Shown piece after piece: positions 7,551 to 15,760 of a stretch of DNA of 46,596 nucleotides. Numbering within the stretch: the first letter of the stretch is position 1; every line of letters starts with the position of its first letter. The notes beneath the pieces were generated by a model that was given only the letters and a program-made list of their open reading frames with translations, was not told the DNA's origin and searched no databases. The translations under genes were made by a program, and so were the position numbers. The stretch spans positions 1 to 46,596 of the forward strand of contig CAYFUR010000015.1 of NCBI GenBank assembly GCA_964346275.1, in the 5' to 3' direction. This DNA comes from CAYFUR01 sp964346275 (lineage in GTDB: Bacteria; Sumerlaeota; Sumerlaeia; SLMS01).

Positions 7551-7568
7551 TGTAAGCGGTTGCTTTCA
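7551..7568. promoter_or_regulatory. LacI/CcpA-type operator candidate
   Basis: TGTAAGCGGTTGCTTTCA contains the inverted repeat AAGC-GGTT-GCTT with a central CG and matches the catabolite-responsive element pattern TGWAANCGNTNWCA at 12 of 14 positions. It lies between the GH38 promoter candidate and its start codon, where a bound repressor would block transcription. No LacI-family gene is in the window, so this is only a candidate. Confidence 0.3.
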
Positions 7569-7643
7569 AAGAAAGATTTCGAAAGACCGGTGAAAGACCG
7601 GCGCTTTCTGATGGCGACTAAACCTGGGACTGAAAAAGCTCAG

Positions 7644-7659
7644 TGCAAGGAAAAAGCCG
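7644..7659 (-). promoter_or_regulatory. Sigma-54-type promoter candidate upstream of the GH38 gene
   Basis: Minus strand CGGCTTTTTCCTTGCA matches the RpoN pattern with correct GG-to-GC spacing; only the first base departs from TGGC. It is identical at 14 of 16 positions to the pseudopilin promoter at 741-756. Predicted initiation is near 7633, about 120 bases before the GH38 start codon. Confidence 0.5.
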
Positions 7660-7783
7660 CTTGGACCGCCAGATAAACGGGCGGGCAAGGTCGAAAAGGA
7701 ATTGAACTTTCCAAAGTCTATTCTTACGGTTCCTCCCAAGCAGGCTTGGAGACGGATAATGCTATCTTTTCCTTCTCCGATTT

Positions 7784-9535
7784 ATGGAGGTGCGCGTTCC
7801 ATTGTTGACAGCGTTTACGAGGGAGCACCCGATCAGCGGGCCGATCATCGCCATACTGTTCGTCCTTCTTGCGGCCGGACCGGCTTTTTGTGACCTCCAG
7901 CGGCCCGATATGAAAGCCCTTGCTGCGCCCATGTATTTCCCCGAATCCGGTATCCAGCTTTCGACCTCCGTGGCGAACGATATCGATTACCTTAACCCGT
8001 CGATGCTCCGGGTGGAGTTCATTGGCGAGGGTGACGCCACCAATTCGATTCGCTACCCAGCCTATGATTACCTTGCGGATACCGCGGGCGAGCGCGGAAT
8101 CCCTCTGCTCGGGCTCATCGATTATGCCTCCATCGATTGGGAATCCCGGGATGAATGGGCGACGCAGGAGTTTCGCGACCGCTTCACCACACGGGTCCAG
8201 GAAATCGTTACCCATTTTCACGACCGGCAATATCCCATCAAGCACTGGGAAATCTGGAACGAGCCGGACATCGCGCTTCCGGAATTCAATGTGCGCATCG
8301 ATCCCGAACCCTACGCCAAGCTGCTGATCCAGAGTTACGACGCCATCAAGGCCATTGATCCCGATGCGACGGTGGTCTTTGGCGGAATCTCGCCCAAAGG
8401 GTTCGAATATGCGGAGAACTACCTGGAGGACGTCTATCAAACCCAGGACATGGCCGATTATTTCCAGGGCAACGGGCACTATCCATTCGACGTCGTCGCC
8501 GCGCATCCCTATCCTGAAGTCTTTACAAATCCCAACCCCGGCCTTGCCACCGTTCTGAACAACGAGATCAAGGCCGTCATGAATGATTTCGGCGATTCAG
8601 ACAAGAAAGTCTGGCTGACCGAGATGGGCTGGAGCAGCTACTACGTTTCCGAGCAGGCGCAGGCCTTCTATCTCCGCGAATCCTTCGAACTGGTCGACAC
8701 CCTCACGGACCCGGAAAACCCAAATGATCCGCCGTACGTAGAGAAATACTTCTGGTTCTATTACAAGGATTTCAGCGCGGTCGACAAATGGGGGCTCTAT
8801 ACGCAGGATCTGTCGCGCCAAAAGCCCGCTTACGACGAATATCTCGGCCTGACGCCAACCGGCCCGGTTCCTTCCGATCCGACACCGGACACGGGGCAGA
8901 ACCCTCCCGTTTGGGAAGGAAACACTGATGCCGATTTGACCTATCAAGTATCCGGCAGCGATTTGATCGAGAGCATGACGGGCCAGATCATTTCCGGCGG
9001 CTTTCATCCCGCCAACGCCGGGTCCGTGGCGAAACTTTCAAATGGATTGTTTGACTCCAACGGCGTGACGCTCGTGCTGGCGGACTACGAGAGCCCTGCG
9101 CTCCGCGTGCGCTATACATTTCCTCAACCGATGGACATCGAAGAGGTGCGCATCTTCGCCGGGCACAATGGCGATGGCGGCAACCGCGCCTTCCAGTCAA
9201 ATGATATCTGGATCAATGGAGAGCCGGCCGCAACGGAGTTGAACACCGGCAACTACGAACAGAAAAGCGGCGGCTCGAAGGCTGTCTCGCTGGTGCGCTG
9301 GCTTCCGGAAGAAGGGAATGGGTTCGCGGCGCGCTACGTCGAGACGCTGGATGTGTTCATGTTTTGCAGTTCCTCGCTCTCCGGCGATTTCCGCGACCGA
9401 TGGTCGCCATTGGACGATCCGGAAAAAGACAAGGACGGGCTCGGGCCGGCTTTCGTGGCGCCAATTATCAAGGAGATCGATGTCCTTGGGCGGCAAAGTC
9501 CGGAAATCGAGAGCGGAAACTGGATGGTGTATTGA
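7784..9535 (+). CDS. Secreted clan-A-like glycoside hydrolase with C-terminal beta-sandwich (paralogue 1)
   Basis: Predicted exported glycosidase of the (beta/alpha)8 clan-A type. After a signal peptide (hydrophobic PIIAILFVLLAAGPAFC, residues 20-36), the barrel carries WEIWNEPD (Glu160, candidate acid/base) and VWLTEMGWSS (Glu280, candidate nucleophile), the two-glutamate pattern of GH5/GH39-like retaining enzymes. A linker near residue 370 leads to a C-terminal domain (about 390-575) resembling galactose-binding/discoidin folds, ending GPAFVAPIIKEIDVLG. The same architecture, with Glu160 at the same residue number, occurs in the protein encoded at 22869-24596. I cannot place it in a GH family. 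No ribosome site precedes the ATG; GGAGG at 7786 suggests that the TTG at 7802 is the true start, shortening the protein by six residues. It is followed 55 bases later by a sugar kinase gene with no terminator between. Confidence 0.8.
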   Translation: MEVRVPLLTAFTREHPISGPIIAILFVLLAAGPAFCDLQRPDMKALAAPMYFPESGIQLSTSVANDIDYLNPSMLRVEFIGEGDATNSIRYPAYDYLADTAGERGIPLLGLIDYASIDWESRDEWATQEFRDRFTTRVQEIVTHFHDRQYPIKHWEIWNEPDIALPEFNVRIDPEPYAKLLIQSYDAIKAIDPDATVVFGGISPKGFEYAENYLEDVYQTQDMADYFQGNGHYPFDVVAAHPYPEVFTNPNPGLATVLNNEIKAVMNDFGDSDKKVWLTEMGWSSYYVSEQAQAFYLRESFELVDTLTDPENPNDPPYVEKYFWFYYKDFSAVDKWGLYTQDLSRQKPAYDEYLGLTPTGPVPSDPTPDTGQNPPVWEGNTDADLTYQVSGSDLIESMTGQIISGGFHPANAGSVAKLSNGLFDSNGVTLVLADYESPALRVRYTFPQPMDIEEVRIFAGHNGDGGNRAFQSNDIWINGEPAATELNTGNYEQKSGGSKAVSLVRWLPEEGNGFAARYVETLDVFMFCSSSLSGDFRDRWSPLDDPEKDKDGLGPAFVAPIIKEIDVLGRQSPEIESGNWMVY

Positions 9536-9590
9536 TATGGTCTTTACGTGAACGTGAGAAAGATTCTTCACCAGGATTGATCGTCAGCGC

Positions 9591-10778
9591 ATGACATCGC
9601 AAAAGCCAGTGCCAGAGCCAAAGGGCGACATCATCGTTGCGGGGCACATCTGTGTGGACTTGATTCCGGAGATTCCGCCCGGCAAGGAATCCATGGGCGA
9701 ACTGTTGTCTCCCGGCAAGCTTTTGAGCGTCGGCCCGATCACAACATCCACCGGCGGCGCCGTTGCGAATACCGGTCTCGGTCTGTATAAGCTGGGCTTG
9801 CCCGTGCGGCTCATGGGCAAGGTGGGCGCTGACCCTCTTGGGCATGTCCTGCGGTCCCTCCTTGATCAGACTCTGGACGGCATGTCGCACAACATGGTTG
9901 TCGACGAGGCCAGCCGCACCTCCTACACCGTCGTCGTCAGCCCGCCCGGAATCGACCGCGCCTTCATGCATCATCCCGGGGCCAATGACACGTATAGCGC
10001 CGCCGACCTGGATCGTCTGGACAAGAAGGGCGCATGCGTTTTTCATTTCGGTTATCCACCGCTGATGAAGCGTCTCTATGAGGATAATGGCGTAGAACTG
10101 GAGAAGATTCTTCGCGCCGCGGATGGGCTGGTTACTTCCATCGACATGGCTCTGCCCGATCCCGACGCCCCCTCGGGGCGGGCGGACTGGCAGGCGATCC
10201 TGCGCCGGGCGCTCCCGCTGACCGATCTCTTCGTCCCCAGTTTCGAAGAAATCGCCTATATGCTGGGCTTGGCGGATGAACCTCTCACCATTCAGGCCCT
10301 CGACCGCATCTCAAGCTGGATCCTCGAGGCCGGAGCGGCGGTGGCCGTCATCAAGCTGGGAGACAATGGGATATACCTTCGCTCGACCAGCGAAACCGGG
10401 CGCTTGAAGAAACTCGAAGAAAAATGCGGCTGCCTGGCCACGGAATGGACCGGCCGGGAACTGATCTCCCCCTGTTTCCAAGTGGACGTCGTTGGATCAA
10501 CCGGATCGGGCGACACCACGATCTCAGGGCTTCTGGCCGAGTTGGCCTGCGGTTCCCGGCCGGAAAGCGCCTTGTCTTTTGCCACGGCCGTTGGGGCGTG
10601 TGCCTGCGAGGCGCCGGACGCGACCGGCGGCCTGCGGAGCCGCAAAGAAATCCGCCGCCGCATGGACGCAGGTTGGAAGAAACACGATTTGTCTCTCGAA
10701 CGAGACGGATGGACCTGGAACCAGCAGAATCAAGTCTGGCAGGGGCCTCACGACAGCCTTCTTTCCAGCAAGGCGTGA
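9591..10778 (+). CDS. PfkB-family carbohydrate kinase
   Basis: Ribokinase-fold enzyme that transfers phosphate from ATP to a sugar. The N-terminal strand-turn IIVAGHICVDLIPEIP, the glycine motif STGGAVANTGLGLYKLG, and the C-terminal signature DVVGSTGSGDTTISGLL (about residues 300-316, with the catalytic Asp in GSGD where most members have GAGD) are clear. At 395 residues it is longer than the usual 300-330, with an insert around 270-295 (SETGRLKKLEEKCGCLATEWTG region) and a 40-residue tail. The substrate cannot be read from sequence. Because the next gene encodes a lyxose/mannose-isomerase-like protein, fructose or another ketose is a reasonable guess. It probably forms an operon with the two following genes (gaps of 27 and 36 bases). 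Confidence 0.9.
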   Translation: MTSQKPVPEPKGDIIVAGHICVDLIPEIPPGKESMGELLSPGKLLSVGPITTSTGGAVANTGLGLYKLGLPVRLMGKVGADPLGHVLRSLLDQTLDGMSHNMVVDEASRTSYTVVVSPPGIDRAFMHHPGANDTYSAADLDRLDKKGACVFHFGYPPLMKRLYEDNGVELEKILRAADGLVTSIDMALPDPDAPSGRADWQAILRRALPLTDLFVPSFEEIAYMLGLADEPLTIQALDRISSWILEAGAAVAVIKLGDNGIYLRSTSETGRLKKLEEKCGCLATEWTGRELISPCFQVDVVGSTGSGDTTISGLLAELACGSRPESALSFATAVGACACEAPDATGGLRSRKEIRRRMDAGWKKHDLSLERDGWTWNQQNQVWQGPHDSLLSSKA

Positions 10779-10805
10779 AACTTTTCTCCCAAAGGAGAGC
10801 GAACT

Positions 10806-11465
10806 ATGAAGCGAAGTGAAATGAAAAAAGCCCAGGCGCGTGCCGCGAAGCAGCTTCGCGAGGCGGGCATTGCGCTGACCAGGGAAGAGAAAGAGAACAT
10901 CGAGATCGCCGATTTCGGCCTCGACGAATTGGAAAAGACCGGCCTCGAACTGATCGTTTACGAAAACAACGACCGGTATTGCGCGAAGGAACTGGTCATG
11001 TTCCCGCGCCAGACCTGTCCCGAGCACCGCCACCCGCCGATTGGCAAGACCAACCCGGGCAAGATGGAAACCTTTCGTGTGCGCAAGGGCCGCGTCTATC
11101 TCTATGTCGACGGACCAAAGACAAAAAAGCCGAAAGCCAAGCCGCCCAAGGACGGTGTCTATACAGTCTGGAACGAAATCGAGCTGAAGCCGGGCGAACA
11201 GTATACCATCCCGCCAAATACGAACCATTGGTTCCAGGCGGGGCCTTCCGGGGCCATCGTTTCGGAATTCTCGAGCACCAGCACCGACGAGCACGATGTC
11301 TTCTCGGACCCGCGGATCAAACGAATCCCGGAAATCGAGGAAGATGCGGCGAAGCGCAACACAGCGCGCAAGGCAACGGCCAAAAAGACCACGCGCAAGC
11401 CATCGAAAGCAAAGGCGGCGACGTCCCGCAAAACCACCCGGCGCAGCAAAGCCCCGGCGAAATAA
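10806..11465 (+). CDS. D-lyxose ketol-isomerase-like cupin with a histone H1-like tail
   Basis: The cupin domain resembles D-lyxose isomerase, which interconverts D-lyxose and D-xylulose and in several characterised members also D-mannose and D-fructose. It opens MKRSEMKKAQARAA as that family does; candidate metal ligands are His74, His76 and Glu88 (EHRHPP through KMETF) and His141 (PPNTNHWF). After the barrel, residues 183-219 form a Lys/Arg/Ala/Thr-rich tail, 16 of 37 residues basic, with AKKTTRKPSKAKAATSRKT repeats like those of histone H1 or AlgP. The tail is in frame and uses the same GC-rich codons as the rest. AAAGGAG precedes the ATG. Tight spacing between the kinase and mutarotase-like genes argues for a sugar isomerase role; what the basic tail does is unknown. 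Confidence 0.8.
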   Translation: MKRSEMKKAQARAAKQLREAGIALTREEKENIEIADFGLDELEKTGLELIVYENNDRYCAKELVMFPRQTCPEHRHPPIGKTNPGKMETFRVRKGRVYLYVDGPKTKKPKAKPPKDGVYTVWNEIELKPGEQYTIPPNTNHWFQAGPSGAIVSEFSSTSTDEHDVFSDPRIKRIPEIEEDAAKRNTARKATAKKTTRKPSKAKAATSRKTTRRSKAPAK

Positions 11466-11501
11466 GGTCCGTCGACCGGAACGGGAAGGAAGCGGCGCCC
11501 C

Positions 11502-12560
11502 ATGGATGTTTACGGAAACGATTGGTCCCGGCGCGAACTGGAAGCCCGCACCGGGCGCATGGAACAATATGGCGGGCTGAAGCGATATACGCTCGAAGAT
11601 GGCCCGGAACGCGGCCTTCGCATGGTAGAGGTCCGGACAGGGGGCGGCTTGCGCTTTCTTCTCTCTCCTGATCGCGGGATGGACATCGGCCTGGCCGAAT
11701 TCGCGGGCACGCCCTTCACCTGGCTATCGCCCAACGGAGCCGTTCATCCGTCTTATTTTCGTTATGAGGGGATTGATTGGCTGCGCACGGCCGCCGGTGG
11801 GCTCCTCATGACTTGCGGCTATACCCAGGTTGGATCCCCTTGTGAAGAGAGAGGTGAAAAGCTGGGCCTCCACGGCCGGGCCCACCACCTGGCCGCGGAC
11901 CAGGTGAACGCGTCCGGCGTGTGGGATGAAACAGAGCAGGTCTATACCCTGGCTGTCTCTGGCGTCCTGCGTGAAAGCCGCATCTTCGGCGAAAACATTG
12001 AGGTCAAGCGTCTCATCACGGCTTTTGGCGGCCAGAACCGGCTGCATATACAGGACCGGATTCGCAATGCCGGTTTCGAATCCTCGCCGTATATGATCCT
12101 CTATCACTTCAATTTCGGATTCCCCCTGATTTCCGAGTCGGCGGAATTGAAGTTTCCTTCTTCGCATGTGGCGCCACGGGAGCCAGAAACGCCGGTGGAA
12201 GGCTACGACCGCTGGCAGGCTCCCGATGCCGGCTATGAGGAACGCGTTTATTACCATTCGCGTTTTGAAACTCGTAAAGAAAAGGGCCGCGAGATGGCAA
12301 CCGTCGCCATCCGGAATCCCGATTTTCCCATCGCGGGGAACCCTTCTCCCGTGGAGGCGCGGCTTTCCTGGAGCGTCGATTCCCTGCCCAGCCTCGTTCA
12401 GTGGAAGATGCCGGGAGCCGGGACGCACGTTCTAGGCATCGAGCCCTCCAATGGCGGAGTGGGCGGGCGAAAGGCCGAACGCGATGCGGGCACGCTCGAT
12501 TTCATCGAGCCGGGCCAGCTGATTGAAAACCAACTCGACCTGGATTTGCGCCACGGCTGA
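11502..12560 (+). CDS. DUF4432 family, aldose 1-epimerase-like protein
   Basis: A 352-residue protein I recognise as DUF4432, a galactose-mutarotase-like beta-sandwich family. Consistent features are RTGGGLRFLLSPDRGMDIG near residue 45, LHGRAHHLAA (His-rich, near 125), LYHFNFGFPL (near 205) and the late motif HVLGIEPSNGG, matching the active-site His/Glu arrangement of aldose epimerases in outline. It probably interconverts sugar anomers, or binds a sugar, for the isomerase and kinase encoded just before. There is no signal peptide. GGAAGGA lies upstream of the ATG. It is the last gene of a likely kinase-isomerase-epimerase operon, closed by the hairpin at 12578-12613. Confidence 0.8.
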   Translation: MDVYGNDWSRRELEARTGRMEQYGGLKRYTLEDGPERGLRMVEVRTGGGLRFLLSPDRGMDIGLAEFAGTPFTWLSPNGAVHPSYFRYEGIDWLRTAAGGLLMTCGYTQVGSPCEERGEKLGLHGRAHHLAADQVNASGVWDETEQVYTLAVSGVLRESRIFGENIEVKRLITAFGGQNRLHIQDRIRNAGFESSPYMILYHFNFGFPLISESAELKFPSSHVAPREPETPVEGYDRWQAPDAGYEERVYYHSRFETRKEKGREMATVAIRNPDFPIAGNPSPVEARLSWSVDSLPSLVQWKMPGAGTHVLGIEPSNGGVGGRKAERDAGTLDFIEPGQLIENQLDLDLRHG

Positions 12561-12577
12561 GCAGGGCCGTCCGCAAC

Positions 12578-12613
12578 GCAAAGCGGAAGCGGCGATTGCC
12601 GCTCCCGCTTTGC
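12578..12613. terminator. Strong hairpin between convergent genes, probable bidirectional terminator
   Basis: GCAAAGCGG (12578-12586) pairs with CCGCTTTGC (12605-12613), and AGCGGC (12588-12593) with GCCGCT (12598-12603), with one A-C mismatch and loop GATT: 15 pairs in all. On the plus strand TGTTTCC follows; no long T-run is present on either side, so some terminator efficiency is assumed. It separates the DUF4432 gene from xylA. Confidence 0.65.
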
Positions 12614-12634
12614 TGTTTCCTGGGTTGTCCTGGA

Positions 12635-13948
12635 TTAGTGAATGGAGTCGTTGATCCAGTTTTCGAGCATTTCCTGGCGGCCGCTCTGCACCGCTGGCTC
12701 GCCGTTCTTGATCGTATATTCCTCAAGTTCCTTCAGGCCGACTTTGCCCTGCTCGATCTCTTTGCCGATTCCTTTGTCCCATCCCGCATAGCGCTGTTTG
12801 ACGAACTTCTCCAGCTTCCTGTCTTTGCGCATTTCCACGGCGATCTTCAGTCCGCGCGCAAAGGCATCCATGCCGCCGATGTGCGCGTGAAAGAGATCGA
12901 TGGGATCGATGGACTGGCGACGAAGTTTGGCGTCGAAGTTTAACCCGCCGGTCTTGAAGCCGCCACCTTTCAGCACCGTATACATCGCCAGCGCCGTATC
13001 GTAGAGATCGGTCGGGAACTGATCCGTATCCCACCCTAACAGGAGGTCGCCGCGGTTCGCGTCGATGGAGCCAAACAGATCGTGGGCGATGGCATATTCC
13101 AGTTCGTGCTGGAAGGTGTGCGCCGCCAGAGTGGCATGGTTCGCTTCCACGTTGATCTTGAAATGATCGAGGAGGCCGTTCTTGCGCAGGAAGGCATGCA
13201 CCGCCGCGCTGTCAAAATCGTATTGATGCTTCGTCGGTTCTTTCGGCTTTGGCTCGATATACATCCCGCCTTTGAAGCCGATTTCCTTCTTATAGTCCAC
13301 GACCATGTGAAAGAAGCGCCCGAGGTGATCCAGCTCGCGCTTCATGTCGGTATTGAGCAGCGTTTCGTAGCCTTCCCGGCCGCCCCAGAAGACATAGCCC
13401 TCGCCGTCCAATTCCTTGGTCAGCTCCATGGCTTTTTTTACCTGGCTGGCGTAATAGGCGAATACGGCGGGGGAGGGATTGGTCGCGGCGCCCGCGAGAA
13501 ATCGCCGGTTGCTGAAGGCGTTTGTTGTCCCCCAGAGCAGCTTCATTCCCGCTTCCTTCTGGAGCTTCTTGGCGATGGAGACAATATGGTCCAGCCGTCG
13601 ATTGGTCTCCTTCAGATTGTCCGCTTCCGGGGCGATGTCGCGATCGTGAAAGCACCAGAACTTCACTCCGAGTTTCTGGAAGAATTCGAAGGCCGCGTAC
13701 ATCGTTTCTTCGGCGACTTTCATGGGGTCGTCAAACTTGTTGTATTCGCGGATCATGGTCGGCCCGCCAAAGGGATCCGGCCCCAGATTCTTGAAGGTAT
13801 GCCAGTAGCAGACAGCAAAGCGGAGATGGTCCTCCATCGTCTTCCCGGCGATCTTTTCCTTGGCGTTGTAGTGCTTGAAGGCGAGGGGATTGTCGGAACC
13901 GGGCCCCTCGTAGGGGACCTTTTTGACGTCGGGAAAATACTCTCTCAT
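12635..13948 (-). CDS. xylA: Xylose isomerase
   Basis: Converts D-xylose to D-xylulose (and D-glucose to D-fructose) in the cytoplasm, entry point of the pentose pathway. Signatures include HLRFAVCYWHTF, WCFHDRDIAPE (catalytic His and Asp), VFWGGREGYETLLNTD, EANHATLAAHTFQHEL and GSIDANRGDLLLGWDTDQFPTD, which together supply the two metal sites. The start used is the ATG at 13948 with GGGAG 8 bases upstream; the protein is then 437 residues and begins MREYFPDVKKVPYEGP, as family members do. The frame continues 26 codons further, but that stretch is not conserved. No xylulokinase gene is in the window. A palindrome (13986-14000) just upstream may be an operator. Confidence 0.97.
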   Translation of the reverse strand: MREYFPDVKKVPYEGPGSDNPLAFKHYNAKEKIAGKTMEDHLRFAVCYWHTFKNLGPDPFGGPTMIREYNKFDDPMKVAEETMYAAFEFFQKLGVKFWCFHDRDIAPEADNLKETNRRLDHIVSIAKKLQKEAGMKLLWGTTNAFSNRRFLAGAATNPSPAVFAYYASQVKKAMELTKELDGEGYVFWGGREGYETLLNTDMKRELDHLGRFFHMVVDYKKEIGFKGGMYIEPKPKEPTKHQYDFDSAAVHAFLRKNGLLDHFKINVEANHATLAAHTFQHELEYAIAHDLFGSIDANRGDLLLGWDTDQFPTDLYDTALAMYTVLKGGGFKTGGLNFDAKLRRQSIDPIDLFHAHIGGMDAFARGLKIAVEMRKDRKLEKFVKQRYAGWDKGIGKEIEQGKVGLKELEEYTIKNGEPAVQSGRQEMLENWINDSIH

Positions 13949-13985
13949 CAGGGTGCTCCCGGGATTGGAATTTGGACAGTAGAGT

Positions 13986-14000
13986 GCATGGTATCCATGC
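13986..14000. promoter_or_regulatory. Palindrome upstream of xylA, operator candidate
   Basis: GCATGGTATCCATGC is a perfect inverted repeat with 6-base arms around TAT, 38 to 52 bases before the xylA start codon, where a repressor such as a XylR/LacI-type protein could bind. No second copy or cognate regulator is seen in the window. Confidence 0.3.
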
Positions 14001-14261
14001 TGGAGGATTGAGCGGGCTGCGGGCAAATGAAACCGGTATCAAAGGCAGATTTCCCGGAAAAAGCGGAAAAGTGACCGGTGGACAACACCCGGCAAAACTT
14101 TATTGTGGCCATTGAGCCCACAGGGTAGGCGGCAACTCAGCTCTCTGCAAGTCACAACGCCGGTTTGCTCAAGAGATTCTTGCAATTGGCAGGGCTCTCG
14201 GAATACTCACCCCCTCTGGATCATCGATTGGACCAAGGGGCCCGTATTTCAGGAGGTCGAC

Positions 14262-14762
14262 GTGGAAAGTGATTCGAAGGCATTCGATCCAGCGGAGTTC
14301 CGGCGCATCTTGCTCAGTCGGTTCGCGGTGGTCTTTCTGCCAATGCTCCTGCTTGCCATTGGTTTACAATTGGGGGGATTGTCCAAAATGGCGCCTGAGC
14401 GCATGGTCAGTGGATGGTTTGCCTTCGGTCCGACGGCGATTGGTCTCGTTGCGATTGGCGGACTGGCCATTGGCGGGATCGCCATCGGCGGAATGAGCAT
14501 CGGTGTTTTTGCCTATGGGGGCGGGGCGATCGGGATCGTCGCGATTGGTGGGGGAGCCGTGGGCCTGGTCGCCTTGGGCGGCGCGGCCCTCGGACTCGTT
14601 TCTGTGGGAGGCGGCGCTCTTGGTATCTACGCGTTGGGCGGCGGCGCCTTTGGCCGATACCGGCTTTCTTACGCACACCAGGACCGAAAAGCAGCCGAGT
14701 TCTTTGTTCAGTGCGTTCCAGCGCTTGGCCGCGCTTTTCCGCGCGGAACCCATGCCCTCTGA
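14262..14762 (+). CDS. Small protein with about 15 hydrophobic A-[ILV]-G-x-x pentad repeats
   Basis: Not assignable to a known family. A 20-residue charged N-terminus is followed by a membrane segment (FAVVFLPMLLLAIGLQLGGL). Residues 59-133 then hold about fifteen uninterrupted five-residue units of the form A-(I/L/V/Y/F)-G-x-x (AIGGL AIGGI AIGGM SIGVF and so on), and a basic C-terminus. The exact five-residue register recalls pentapeptide-repeat proteins (A[D/N]Lxx), but the units are hydrophobic and glycine-rich, so a membrane-embedded or tightly packed beta-helix is possible; this is speculation. GTG is chosen as start because AGGAGG lies 5 bases before it. The frame is open further upstream to 14103, without a ribosome site and with unconvincing sequence. 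It stands alone between divergent xylA and the PhyH operon. Confidence 0.75.
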   Translation: MESDSKAFDPAEFRRILLSRFAVVFLPMLLLAIGLQLGGLSKMAPERMVSGWFAFGPTAIGLVAIGGLAIGGIAIGGMSIGVFAYGGGAIGIVAIGGGAVGLVALGGAALGLVSVGGGALGIYALGGGAFGRYRLSYAHQDRKAAEFFVQCVPALGRAFPRGTHAL

Positions 14763-14894
14763 AAACGATTAACATGCGGAAATGACTTTACGTTTCCACT
14801 CCTGGCTTGTATCAGACCCCATACTGGTTCCCCGCTGGACTGGGTACTGAAAAACCAATTTTTGCTGATGCCGACGAACAAAAGGAGCAACTGC

Positions 14895-15746
14895 ATGATC
14901 AACGAGCAGCTTCTTCCCACCGAAGAGGATGTGAAGTTCTGGGAACAGAATGGTTACTGGAAATCCAGTAAAGTCCTGGATGACGACTTTCTCGAGCGCC
15001 TGCGCAATGCCATGTATCGGCTGTGGGCCGCCGAATTTGAAACGGGCAAGGAGCCCTGGGGCGGGCCGTGGCGCCTCCCTGAAAACCCTTACGCCATCCG
15101 CAAGATGGACAATGCCCACTGGGCCAATAATACCATCAAGGAACTGGCCACCAACGAGACGATCGGAGCCATGGCCGCCCGCCTCGCCCGGACGGACGAA
15201 ATCCGCCTCTGGCACGACCAGCTCCTCTACAAACCGGGCCTGGGCGATGCCGCCTCCGGCGCGGGCGGAAACGTCGGCTGGCACCAGGACCGCAACTACT
15301 GGCAATGCACCACGGATAATCTGCTGACAGCCTGGGTGGCTTTCGATGACGTGACGCTCCACAACGGTTGCATGCAGGTGGTTCCCGGCAGCCATACCTG
15401 GGGACTGCTCGAGGGGAATTTCTTTGAGCAGGACATGGAAAAGCTGAAAAAGAGCATCGAAGAGAAAACCGGCAAGGAATTCAAAACCGAGCCTTTGACC
15501 CTGAAGGCCGGCGAAGTCAGTTTTCATCATTGCCTGACTATTCATGGCAGCGGCCCGAATTTGACGCGCCGTCCGCGCCGCTCCCTCGTCCTTCATCTCA
15601 TGCCGAAAAACGCCTATTACGTGGCGGGGTCCGACAACGACAACCACATGAACGCCGAGCTGATGCGGCGCATGGGCGGTAAAGACGGCAACTATTTCCG
15701 TGGGGAATACTGGCCCGTTCTCTATTCGTCCAGGCAAGCGGCTTGA
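14895..15746 (+). CDS. Phytanoyl-CoA dioxygenase (PhyH) family protein
   Basis: Predicted Fe(II)/2-oxoglutarate-dependent oxygenase of 283 residues. The facial triad is visible as GWHQDRNYW (His and Asp) and FHHCLTIHGSGPN (distal His), with RRSLVLHLMP providing the Arg that would bind 2-oxoglutarate; HNGCMQVVPGSH between them is typical of PhyH. Bacterial relatives act on many small molecules, so the substrate is unknown. The start is the ATG at 14895 with AAGGAG 6 bases upstream. It begins a four-gene run (PhyH, GxGYxYP, binding protein, GH38; gaps of 14, 15 and 68 bases), which links it to sugar or glycoside processing rather than to phytanate. Confidence 0.88.
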   Translation: MINEQLLPTEEDVKFWEQNGYWKSSKVLDDDFLERLRNAMYRLWAAEFETGKEPWGGPWRLPENPYAIRKMDNAHWANNTIKELATNETIGAMAARLARTDEIRLWHDQLLYKPGLGDAASGAGGNVGWHQDRNYWQCTTDNLLTAWVAFDDVTLHNGCMQVVPGSHTWGLLEGNFFEQDMEKLKKSIEEKTGKEFKTEPLTLKAGEVSFHHCLTIHGSGPNLTRRPRRSLVLHLMPKNAYYVAGSDNDNHMNAELMRRMGGKDGNYFRGEYWPVLYSSRQAA

Positions 15747-15760
15747 AAGATCGAAATGCT

